DNA of 45,601 nt, taken from positions 1 to 45,601 of the forward strand of contig JAMPKV010000040.1 in NCBI GenBank assembly GCA_039962225.1, read 5' to 3'. The translations under genes and the position numbers were made by a program. Numbering within the stretch: the stretch's first letter is position 1; each line of letters starts with the position of its first letter. Positions 7,772 to 16,037 of the stretch are shown here, piece by piece. Origin of the DNA: Microcoleus sp. AS-A8. GTDB lineage: Bacteria; Cyanobacteriota; Cyanobacteriia; Cyanobacteriales; Coleofasciculaceae. The notes beneath the pieces are model-generated. The model was not told where the DNA came from and ran no database searches. It worked only from the letters and a program-made list of their open reading frames with translations.

Positions 7772-8731
7772 ATGATGGTTGTCTCTCAAGTCAGTGTTAT
7801 TGTTCCCGCCTATAATGTTCGCTCTTATATCGAACCGGCTCTGGTCTCTTTACAAAATCAATCCTTTCCAGACTTCGAGGCGATTATTGTTGATGACGGT
7901 TCTACCGATGGTACGGCGGAGGTGGTTAAAGGATTTTGTGAGCGTGATTCACGCTTTCAGTTACTGCAAAAACAGAATGGAGGTCTCTCCTCAGCTCGCA
8001 ACTATGGCATCCGTCATTCCCGTTCCCCCTACATTGCCCTCTTGGATGGCGATGATGTCTACGAACTTGATAAATTATCCACCCATGTCGCTGTACTTGA
8101 TCGCGCTGCCGATGTCGGGGTTGTGTATAGTGCCTCACGGGCAATCCGTGACGACGGACGCCCAACCTTAATGTCCCTGAGTGGGAAGCCGATCATGTCT
8201 GACCCCCTCTTAGCTTTACTGTGCAAAAACTTTGTTGGTCACGGTTCTAATGCTGTGTTCCGCCGCACCCTATTCGATCAGGTGGGTGAATTTGACGAAG
8301 GGTTACGTAGCTCTGAGGATATCGATTTTTGGCTGAGGATTGCAGCAACGCGGCGCTGGCACTTCCATCGCCTACCCCAAATTCTATGTGGCTATCGCGT
8401 TCGTCCGTCTGGACTTTCCTTCAACGTGGCACAAATGCAGCGTTCTCACGAACAAGTGCTTGAGGCTGCCTTGCGACGGTCTCCAGAGGTGGTCGCTCCC
8501 TTACTTCCAACCGCATACGCCTATATGTATCGCTACTTAGCTCGTTTATCCCTGACAGCGGGTAATGCACAACAAGCCCGTCATTTTCTGGATCGAGCAT
8601 GGGCTACTGATCGCTCAATTTTTTATCGCGACCCCCGCTCAATGCTCACCCTGGTGTCTGTGCGTTTGTCACCACTTTCCAAGCAGGTGATTGGGCGATC
8701 GCTAGGCTCAGTAGAGTACACCCAAAAGTAG
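7772..8731 (+). CDS. Family 2 glycosyltransferase
   Basis: 319 residues. Classic GT2 opening VSVIVPAYNVRSYIEPAL, then IIVDDGSTDGT, the DxD-type site LLDGDDVYE, and the acceptor/catalytic region SSEDIDFWLRIA followed by GYRVRPSGLS. The C-terminal 90 residues are helical, with a TPR-like look (YRYLARLSLTAGNAQQARHFL). It probably adds a sugar to a lipid-linked intermediate in the cytoplasm. It is the first rightward gene and is followed after 6 bases by the flippase gene, so they are almost certainly one transcript. Two Met codons are adjacent; the second (7775) is equally possible as start. Confidence 0.9.
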   Translation: MMVVSQVSVIVPAYNVRSYIEPALVSLQNQSFPDFEAIIVDDGSTDGTAEVVKGFCERDSRFQLLQKQNGGLSSARNYGIRHSRSPYIALLDGDDVYELDKLSTHVAVLDRAADVGVVYSASRAIRDDGRPTLMSLSGKPIMSDPLLALLCKNFVGHGSNAVFRRTLFDQVGEFDEGLRSSEDIDFWLRIAATRRWHFHRLPQILCGYRVRPSGLSFNVAQMQRSHEQVLEAALRRSPEVVAPLLPTAYAYMYRYLARLSLTAGNAQQARHFLDRAWATDRSIFYRDPRSMLTLVSVRLSPLSKQVIGRSLGSVEYTQK

Positions 8732-8737
8732 GGCTGA

Positions 8738-10174
8738 ATGAACCGTAACTCGTTAATCAAAAGTGGGTTCTGGACGACCTACGGAGCGATCGCCACACGC
8801 GTACTAGCCTTACTCAGCAACTTGCTGCTAGCAAGATTGCTCCTGCCCTCCGAATTTGGCATAATTGCCGTCGCCTACATTTTCTGGGGGTTCGTCAATC
8901 TGTTCACGCAGGATTCTGCTGGGTCTTTTATTGTCTACAAGGGTCTTGAAGACAAGCGTTATTTAAATACAACTTACACAATCAGTCTCGGTATTGGGCT
9001 GGTTTTAGGTGTAGGGCTAATTGCAGTATCACCCCTAGCTGCTCAATTTTTCAGAGTGCCCAGCTTAGTCTGGATTCTGGTTGTCTTTGCCTTTAACCTC
9101 GTGCTCTCTTGTGCCAACTCGATTTATGCGGGAGTACTGACGAGGCGAATGCAGTATCGAGAACTCGCTAACTCCAACCTAATCGCCTCAATGGTTCGAG
9201 TCTTCTCTACAGCTGGGTGCGCTTTCCTAGGTTTTAGCTACTGGTCTTTTGTAGCGGGAGATACGGCTTTTTGGCTAACATCATGTGCGCTACTGCGTTA
9301 CCACGCCAAGCAGGATTTTCGTCTAGAGATTGATCCAGAGGCGAGAAAAGAAGTATTGTCTTACTGCCTAGGAGCCACAGGATCTAGCTTAGGATATTAC
9401 GTCAATGCCAACGGCGATAACTTTACGATCGGCAGGATGCTGGGTAGTACCAATCTGGGCTACTACAATTTTGCATATCAGTTGACGATGGCGCTCACCA
9501 CAATCCTCGGTCAAGCGATCGGTCAAATTGGGATATCAGCCTTCGCTCAATTGCCAGATGATAAACAGCAGGAGAATGGCCTGCTGGCAGTTGTTGAACA
9601 AGTTGCTTACCTAACTGCTCCCCTATACGCCTTATTCTTTTTAATCATTGACCAACGGGCAATCTCTCTAGTATTTGGAGCCAAGTGGATACCTGCGAGT
9701 GCAGTAATTCCTTGGTTACTTATCTTTGCTTACTTTCGACTGATCAACGGTCAAATCGGTTCTATGTTGTCTGCCAAAGGTCGCCCTGGTGTTAATGCCA
9801 AGGTCAACCTTTATATTGCTCCCATCGCTATTGTGGGCTTTCTGCTTGGGGCTTGGCAAGCAGGAATTGTGGGGGTGAGTATTGCAGTTGCTGTCGTGCT
9901 GGGAATTTCCTGGACAGTCTACTGGTGGTGGGTGGGTTGCCGCGAACTGGGTTGGCCATTAATGAAGTTTTTAATTCCTTCCTTTAAAGCCGCCCTATTT
10001 GCGCTTTTTGGAATTTTAATTTCTATGAGCGTACCTGTAATCTGGAAGCCATTTTTATTTATTGCCATGTATCTAGTCTGCGTTCGCTTTTTAGCTGCAA
10101 AGAATTTTTTAATGTACTCATCTCTAGTCGGCAAAGTTGCCAATAAGTTGGCGTTATTTCAAAATAAAAAATAA
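8738..10174 (+). CDS. Wzx/WzxC-type polysaccharide flippase (MOP superfamily)
   Basis: 478 residues with about 12-14 hydrophobic segments from start to end. The N-terminus NRNSLIKSGFWTTYGAIATR and the segment LLLARLLLPSEFGIIAVAY are typical of WzxC/TuaB-like flippases, and MLGSTNLGYYNFAYQL matches the conserved mid-protein motif of this family. The role is to flip undecaprenyl-linked repeat units across the inner membrane for Wzy polymerisation. It follows the GT2 gene by 6 bases. Downstream there is a 208-base AT-rich gap before the next glycosyltransferase. The substrate cannot be predicted. Confidence 0.9.
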   Translation: MNRNSLIKSGFWTTYGAIATRVLALLSNLLLARLLLPSEFGIIAVAYIFWGFVNLFTQDSAGSFIVYKGLEDKRYLNTTYTISLGIGLVLGVGLIAVSPLAAQFFRVPSLVWILVVFAFNLVLSCANSIYAGVLTRRMQYRELANSNLIASMVRVFSTAGCAFLGFSYWSFVAGDTAFWLTSCALLRYHAKQDFRLEIDPEARKEVLSYCLGATGSSLGYYVNANGDNFTIGRMLGSTNLGYYNFAYQLTMALTTILGQAIGQIGISAFAQLPDDKQQENGLLAVVEQVAYLTAPLYALFFLIIDQRAISLVFGAKWIPASAVIPWLLIFAYFRLINGQIGSMLSAKGRPGVNAKVNLYIAPIAIVGFLLGAWQAGIVGVSIAVAVVLGISWTVYWWWVGCRELGWPLMKFLIPSFKAALFALFGILISMSVPVIWKPFLFIAMYLVCVRFLAAKNFLMYSSLVGKVANKLALFQNKK

Positions 10175-10382
10175 TGCCAAAAACTCTACAATACCCAATT
10201 AATTATTAAAGTTACTCTTCTCCTTACTCTGTTTCTCCCTATTCTGGAAAGCCGTCTGACCTCTGTGTTTATTTATTCCTAACCCATTGAATAGCCTCAA
10301 TATAAATTAATATTCAATCAAAAACTTGAGAGAATTATAGAAAATTGCATCATCAATTAACTTCTAAAAAGGTTAAATATTA

Positions 10383-11507
10383 ATGCTTAATTTTGGTTTT
10401 GTAATCGAACACAGATTAGGACACGTCACCCACTACCAGAACCTAAGACGGTGGGTAGCAGAAGATGCCGACATCCACCCAACGTGGATGCCGATTAAAA
10501 CCGGCGAAAACGACATTTGGGAGCGTATGCCAATTATTCGCAATAATTGGTCGCTCCAAGCCAGTTTACGCGCCCGTGATGCCATCAAGACAGCTTTGCA
10601 GATTCAACCGCTTGATGCCTTGTTCCTGCATACGCAGACGCTGGCGTTGTTTGGCTTTCCCTTTATGAAGCAGATCTCAACCATTATTTCGACGGACGCC
10701 ACACCATTCAACTATGACTCTGTCGGCGAGGGGTACAACCACAAAGTGGGCGGTAACTCCTTACTCGAACAGCGCAAATTTCTGTGGAACCGGAGTACCT
10801 ATCACGCTGCTACCGCCCTTGTGACGTGGTGTCAGTGGGCTAAAGATTCGCTGATTACTGACTACGGCGTGCCTGCCGACAAAATCACAGTGATTCCCCC
10901 CGGCGTGGACATGGAAAAATGGCATTTCGGGCGCGACAAGGCGGCAGACCCAATTTCGACAAACCCAAGAGTGCGGTTGTTGTTCGTAGCCGGTGAATTT
11001 GCACGCAAAGGGGGTTACACGCTAGTCGAGGCATTTCGCAGCGGATTGACTCACGATTGCACACTGGACATTGTTACCAAAGACACCAGTATCGAGCGCG
11101 AACTAGCGGGAATGGAAGGCGTGCAAGTGCATTGCGGTTTGACTCCCAACAGCCAACCCCTTAAGGAACTGTATGCGAAGGCAGATATTTTTGTGTTTCC
11201 GACGCAAGGCGATTGCTTGCCAATTGCCGTGATGGAAGCGATGGCGGCGGGATTGCCGGTTATCGCGACGGATGTGGGCGCATTGCGCGAAGAAGTAGAA
11301 GACGGAGTAAACGGCTTGATTGTACCACCGTCGGATGCGGGTGGGCTGGTTACCGCTGTGCGAGCGATCGCTGGTGACAACACAAAACGATACACAATGG
11401 CAACTGCCAGCCGCCGCCTAGCGGAAGAACGCTTTGATGCACGCCACAACTACAGCACACTTCTCAATTTGATGAAAACGATAAAACAATGCCAACCATC
11501 TCTGTGA
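10383..11507 (+). CDS. Family 4 glycosyltransferase
   Basis: 374 residues with a GT-B fold. The N-terminal half begins MLNFGFVIEHRLGHVTHYQN and carries the linker VIPPGVDMEKW near residue 175-185. The C-terminal half has LLFVAGEFARKGG and the donor-binding block FVFPTQGDCLPIAVMEAMAAG with its E-x7-E pattern, followed by PVIATDVGALREEVEDG. GT4 enzymes are retaining transferases that use nucleotide sugars in the cytoplasm. The last 19 bases overlap the next GT2 gene, suggesting translational coupling. Base composition is visibly more GC-rich than the flippase before it and it follows an AT-rich gap, which may mean separate acquisition; this is by eye, not calculated. Confidence 0.88.
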   Translation: MLNFGFVIEHRLGHVTHYQNLRRWVAEDADIHPTWMPIKTGENDIWERMPIIRNNWSLQASLRARDAIKTALQIQPLDALFLHTQTLALFGFPFMKQISTIISTDATPFNYDSVGEGYNHKVGGNSLLEQRKFLWNRSTYHAATALVTWCQWAKDSLITDYGVPADKITVIPPGVDMEKWHFGRDKAADPISTNPRVRLLFVAGEFARKGGYTLVEAFRSGLTHDCTLDIVTKDTSIERELAGMEGVQVHCGLTPNSQPLKELYAKADIFVFPTQGDCLPIAVMEAMAAGLPVIATDVGALREEVEDGVNGLIVPPSDAGGLVTAVRAIAGDNTKRYTMATASRRLAEERFDARHNYSTLLNLMKTIKQCQPSL

Positions 11508-12469
11508 TTGTTCCTGCCTACAATGCGGAACGAACGATTCTAGAAACGATTACATCAGTTCTGAATCAGACGTTTTCAGACTTTGAGCTGATTGTTATCA
11601 ATGATGGCTCAACCGACAAGACCCTAGAACTGCTCAATACAGTTGAGGATTTACGGCTGAAGATTTTCTCATATGAAAATGGCGGAGAATCAGTAGCACG
11701 CAATCGCGGCATCTCTCTAGCTACTGGCAAGTTCATGGCGTTTCTTGATGCCGATGACTTATGGACACCGGATAAATTAGAGCTACAGTTAGCCGCCCTA
11801 CAGCAGCATCCAGAGGCCGGAGTAGTTTATAGCTGGGCTTATTACATGGATGAAAAGGGAGAATCTCTTCAAGTTGATCAACCTATTTTTTTTGAAGGAA
11901 ATGTTTATGCCGAGTTGCTAGTCAGAGACTTCATTGTTAGCGGCTCAAATTGCATGGTTCGTAGAGAAGCTATTGAATCTGTGGGAGAGTTCGATCCTGC
12001 TTTGCCATGTGCGGCAGATTGGGATTACTGGCTACGGTTAGCTGCTCGTTGGCCTTTTGTGGTGGTGCCTAAACCTCAGATTCTTTACCGGATAACTTCA
12101 AACTCTGCGTCTTCTAAAGTTGAGGTGATGGAAAAATGTAATCTCATCGTCATTGACAGAGGATTTCAATCTGCACCACCAGAAATACAGTCTTTAAAGA
12201 ATCAAAGTCTTGCCAATACGTACAGGTTCTCAGCTCACCTATACTTGATGAGGGTTGGAACGACAGCCGCCTCTCAGCAGGCCATTCAGAAGCTATGGAT
12301 GGCAATTCGTCTACATCCCCCGATTTTACGAGAAAGCTGGACTCGAAATCTATTGATTAAGGCACTGCTGATGCGACTGATTTCACCTAAAATGAGCCGT
12401 GCCCTACTCCAGTTCATCAGCAAACTTCGTACAAGTCGTAACTCAAGCCTGCAACAATCCCAACCCTAA
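11489..12469 (+). CDS. Family 2 glycosyltransferase
   Basis: 326 residues. GT2 signatures: ISVIVPAYNAERTILETI, VINDGSTDKT, FLDADDLWTPDKLELQ, and AADWDYWLRLA as the acceptor-site motif, followed by LYRITSNSAS. The C-terminal part is helical. The start codon lies inside the last 19 bases of the GT4 gene, so translation is likely coupled. It is similar in plan to the GT2 gene at the head of this run but more divergent at the C-terminus. It probably adds one residue of the exopolysaccharide repeat; donor sugar unknown. Confidence 0.9.
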   Translation: MPTISVIVPAYNAERTILETITSVLNQTFSDFELIVINDGSTDKTLELLNTVEDLRLKIFSYENGGESVARNRGISLATGKFMAFLDADDLWTPDKLELQLAALQQHPEAGVVYSWAYYMDEKGESLQVDQPIFFEGNVYAELLVRDFIVSGSNCMVRREAIESVGEFDPALPCAADWDYWLRLAARWPFVVVPKPQILYRITSNSASSKVEVMEKCNLIVIDRGFQSAPPEIQSLKNQSLANTYRFSAHLYLMRVGTTAASQQAIQKLWMAIRLHPPILRESWTRNLLIKALLMRLISPKMSRALLQFISKLRTSRNSSLQQSQP

Positions 12470-12524
12470 TCCTTTGATAACCCGAAAATTCATTCAGTTA
12501 AACCTTTCGCTCTGCAAGCGTTGA

Positions 12525-13904
12525 ATGTTAAACGTCACCTCTAACCCAACAGCTTCGTCAATCAAAGATTTCAAATTAGGTGCCCTGTCATTCCCAGAGC
12601 GGGTGATTTATTGGACGATTGTTCTAACACCCCTGTGGTGGCTCTCAGGTATACAGACTCTGCTCTACCCAGCTATTTTAGTGCTTTTACTGGTCATTAC
12701 CTTTGACCTCAACAAGCTCATCAGAACTTCATTACCAGTCAGTGTATGGGCGTGGTTGGCGATGGCTTTGGTCATGGCTTGGACTGCCATCATTGGTCTG
12801 GGTAGCACAGGATTTGAATTTCAGAAAACGGCTGCGTTCGTAGTCACCTTTGTCAAGAGCTATTTCTTAATCTTTGTCTGTCTATCACTACCCTTTTGGA
12901 ATCAGATCAGGGTTCGGGTGGTGACGCGTGCCGTTGCCTGGATGACAACCGGCTACTTAGTAACCATTGCTATTGAATTAGCAATGCTTTTCCTGAAAAT
13001 TGGCGGATCCGGTTTTATTCCGCCACTAGCACGACTGCTTCCAGGGGATAAACTAAGCCTGAAAGTCACATTTGCCGCGTTTCAACCGTTCTTTGGCATC
13101 CCTTTACCCAGGACAGTCCTTTACACGCCAGACCCCCCTATCGTGGGAGTTTGCACGGTTCTATGTTTCTTTATCTGCTTAGGTGAAACCGACCGCCGCC
13201 TACGCAGATGGGCTTTAGCCGGTTGCTTAGTTTCTCTGCTCATTAGTCAGAGTCGTCTTGCTTGGGTCTGCTTTCCCCTGGCTTTGTTGATTCTGGGGTG
13301 TTTCCGCAGTCGGTGGGTTCGTCAAGGTTCTCTGTGGGGCGCATCCTTCACTTCATTACTTTGTGCTCTTTTGGGGCTGACCTTAAGTCAGTTAATTGAA
13401 AAACCCATGGAAATTTTCACGGGTGCTCGCGCTGAGTCATCGAAAGACCGGGAACTTGTGGTTCGCAAAACACTCGAAGCTTGGCAAGAATCACCTTGGC
13501 TAGGGTGGGGAATCATCAGAGGCTCAGTCAAATGGTATACCTACGACATTGCCTTAGGTTCTTTCTCAACCTACGCTTCAGTTCTTTATTTGCACGGAAT
13601 CGTCGGTTTCGTCGTCTTTGTTGCCGCTTTAGCCTTAACACTGTGGAATTTCTGGGGGCCAGCCGTTCGTGGTAACCCACTCGGCAAGCGAGCATTTGCT
13701 AGCCTGGTGGCGTTGTACGTGCTGTGCAATGCCACACCCTTGACCTGGATGACCGTGTATTTTTGGTTCTTCTTTGTCTGGTTGGGTGCAATTCTCTCGG
13801 AAATCCAGCCGCCTGATGGCTCTATAACCAGCTGGGAGCAGTTAGCAGGAGATACTGAAGCACGGAAAAAGTTCTATCCAATTGCAGATGAAAATCGTCT
13901 GTAA
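12525..13904 (+). CDS. O-antigen ligase/polymerase family membrane protein (Wzy/WaaL-like)
   Basis: 459 residues with roughly 10-12 hydrophobic segments. It has the Wzy_C layout: membrane helices, a large periplasmic loop around residues 275-350 containing TGARAESSKDRELVVRKTL and SPWLGWGI (the conserved R-x7-W and G-x-G/G-W elements of WaaL/Wzy proteins), then three more helices. This fold joins lipid-linked sugar chains, either polymerising repeat units (Wzy) or ligating them (WaaL). Placement between flippase/transferase genes and a Wzz-kinase gene favours the polymerase role, which is inference. 72 bases separate it from the kinase gene. Confidence 0.85.
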   Translation: MLNVTSNPTASSIKDFKLGALSFPERVIYWTIVLTPLWWLSGIQTLLYPAILVLLLVITFDLNKLIRTSLPVSVWAWLAMALVMAWTAIIGLGSTGFEFQKTAAFVVTFVKSYFLIFVCLSLPFWNQIRVRVVTRAVAWMTTGYLVTIAIELAMLFLKIGGSGFIPPLARLLPGDKLSLKVTFAAFQPFFGIPLPRTVLYTPDPPIVGVCTVLCFFICLGETDRRLRRWALAGCLVSLLISQSRLAWVCFPLALLILGCFRSRWVRQGSLWGASFTSLLCALLGLTLSQLIEKPMEIFTGARAESSKDRELVVRKTLEAWQESPWLGWGIIRGSVKWYTYDIALGSFSTYASVLYLHGIVGFVVFVAALALTLWNFWGPAVRGNPLGKRAFASLVALYVLCNATPLTWMTVYFWFFFVWLGAILSEIQPPDGSITSWEQLAGDTEARKKFYPIADENRL

Positions 13905-13976
13905 TTTCCTTAATATTATCAATAAGGGTAATTAACTTGTTAGCCTTGAGAAGCATCTTTTGGTATCTATAAATTC

Positions 13977-16034
13977 ATGGGTAAAGTAGCTGCAATTGCC
14001 ACTAGGCACTGGAAATCTTTATTCATATTGAATTTGCTCGTGCTTGCAGCCACCGTTGGCAAGTTGGCAACTTCTCCTAAAGTTTGGACGGCTACGGCAC
14101 AGCTTATTCTGCCTCAGAAAAGCGGCAATCTAGATGCCAATTTAGGAACGCTGGGTTCCCTTAGAAATGCCGACCCTGGTTTTTCTAGTGAAGTCAATCC
14201 TTTAAAAGTTCAGGCTTCTATCCTAACCAGTGATGCGCTGCTAGAACGGGTGTTAGACTCTGACCCTGAGAAAAGTAAGTTTTCCAGACTCGCGAACTAC
14301 AAGCGGTTGTTCAAAGCATCTCCTCAGGAACAATCCACCATCGTCTCACTGGCTGTCAGTGGTTCAACGCCCGAATTGGCACGCCAGCGAACGAACACCT
14401 TACTCGAAGTGTATCAACAGCGTCTGAATGAATTGCGTCAAGCTGATAGTGCGTCTCGCAAGCAGTTTAGTCAGAAAGAACTGAATCAAGCTAGGGAAAG
14501 ATTAAGTCAGGCGCACATAGCAGTAGCACGGTTCAAGCAGTCCACAGGTTTGGTCAACAGCGAAGCACAAACCCAAGGAATTGTGAGCGCCATCAATAAT
14601 CTGACTACTGTGCAGGCGCAGGTACTGGCTCAAGCTCAGGCGAGTGAAAATCGAATCAGAGTCCTATCGACTCGCTTAAGTCTTACACCTAACCAGGCTA
14701 TCCGATCGCTAGGATTGGGTGAGAACCAAAACTACCAGTTCGTTCGCAGCAAACTGGCGGAAGTAGACGCCCAATTGCTGAAGCTCAGAGCTACTTTCAC
14801 CGATAACCATCCAGCCGTACAGAAACTGGTTTCCGAGCGCGACGGGTTGCAGCGTAAGCTTCAGGATTACATCGCTCAATCAGCCGCTGGCACGCGAGTA
14901 GACACCACAGTATCTACCGGGACTGATGGACGTGCCACTTTAATCCAGCAATTGGTGCTTGCCGAGAGTGAAGCCACAGGTCAGCAGCGACAGGCCGAGC
15001 AACTACAGAGAGAGATTGCCAAACTGAACGCTGCCTTAAAATCCCTTCCCGCTTCTCAGGCTCAACTGTTGGAACTGCAACGGCAGGTTGATGTCGCTGA
15101 GGGGGTTTACAAAGGCTTGGTAGCCCAAGTGCAGCAGAACAATATTAACGCCTTTGATACTTATCCGAACGTGCAGGTACTTGACCCTGCCAAGGTTGAC
15201 TCCAAGCCTTCCGGCCCCAAGCGGTCAATCACTGTCCTCAGTGGCCTGATGGCTTCCCTTATCGGTAGCATTGCGTTGGTGCTGTTCCTAGAGAGCCGGA
15301 ATCCGCTGTTGAGTCCCAAAGACTTGCAATCCATCAAATTTCCGATTGTGGTACGCATTCCCAGGCTCAGGAATTCTGGCCTAAGCTGGCAAGTGGGTAC
15401 GGAAACAGAAGTTGAGTTTCAGCGACTGGCCTCAGCGATTAGCTTACAACCTCTTAATGATCGCCGCTTGTTGATTACTAGTGCGATTATGGGGGAAGGG
15501 AAGACAACGGTGACCCTAGGACTGGCTAGAGCCTTGGCAGATTTAGGCTTCCGCGTCCTGCTCGTGGACGGGGATTTCCGCAAAGCCGAACTGAGCCGAC
15601 GCTTGGGTTATGGTCGGGAACGGGAATCGGCTGACGCCGTCCGCTTGGCCAACGAAGTCCAGCAGCCAATATCAGTAGAGCCGAGTCTAGATTTACTGCC
15701 AACCTTACCCAAACAAGGCAAGATTGTAGAACTGGTGAGGCGGGGAAGATTCGAGCAGAGTCTGGCTGTTGCTGAGTCTGCGGATAACTATGACTACGTC
15801 CTAGTTGACAGCGCTCCAGTTAGTCTGACCAGTGAAACCGCTTTGATGGCTAACGTCGTCCCCAACGTGTTATTTGTCGTCCGACCCGGTACGAGCTATA
15901 GTAACTCCGTGAATGAGAGCCTCGATCAACTGGATCAGCACCGTGCCAAAATCTTGGGTTTAGTCATTAATGGTGTGGAGGCCAACTCAAAAGCCTATCC
16001 GTATCGCTCTAATGAGTCTTTAGTGAATTCCTGA
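13977..16034 (+). CDS. Wzz/BY-kinase polysaccharide co-polymerase (Wzc/GumC-like tyrosine autokinase)
   Basis: 685 residues. A first membrane span (about 14-32) and the Wzz segment VWTATAQLILPQ are followed by a long periplasmic coiled coil (about 130-380, with a GumC-type body). A second span lies at about 410-435. The cytoplasmic kinase has Walker A MGEGKTT (505-511, Lys509), Walker A' LLVDGDFRK (Asp531, Asp533) and Walker B YVLVDSAP (Asp611). Such proteins set chain length and gate export through cycles of tyrosine phosphorylation. The C-terminal tail is poor in targets: only Tyr674 and Tyr676 remain, instead of the usual cluster of several tyrosines. The stop codon is three bases from the start of the hydrolase gene, so they are co-transcribed. 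Confidence 0.93.
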   Translation: MGKVAAIATRHWKSLFILNLLVLAATVGKLATSPKVWTATAQLILPQKSGNLDANLGTLGSLRNADPGFSSEVNPLKVQASILTSDALLERVLDSDPEKSKFSRLANYKRLFKASPQEQSTIVSLAVSGSTPELARQRTNTLLEVYQQRLNELRQADSASRKQFSQKELNQARERLSQAHIAVARFKQSTGLVNSEAQTQGIVSAINNLTTVQAQVLAQAQASENRIRVLSTRLSLTPNQAIRSLGLGENQNYQFVRSKLAEVDAQLLKLRATFTDNHPAVQKLVSERDGLQRKLQDYIAQSAAGTRVDTTVSTGTDGRATLIQQLVLAESEATGQQRQAEQLQREIAKLNAALKSLPASQAQLLELQRQVDVAEGVYKGLVAQVQQNNINAFDTYPNVQVLDPAKVDSKPSGPKRSITVLSGLMASLIGSIALVLFLESRNPLLSPKDLQSIKFPIVVRIPRLRNSGLSWQVGTETEVEFQRLASAISLQPLNDRRLLITSAIMGEGKTTVTLGLARALADLGFRVLLVDGDFRKAELSRRLGYGRERESADAVRLANEVQQPISVEPSLDLLPTLPKQGKIVELVRRGRFEQSLAVAESADNYDYVLVDSAPVSLTSETALMANVVPNVLFVVRPGTSYSNSVNESLDQLDQHRAKILGLVINGVEANSKAYPYRSNESLVNS

Positions 16035-16037
16035 GCT

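Noticed and set aside
10383-12469. Overlap of the GT4 and GT2 genes as a possible frameshift fusion
   Set aside because: Both proteins are complete with their own domain starts and ends. The 19-base overlap is normal translational coupling.
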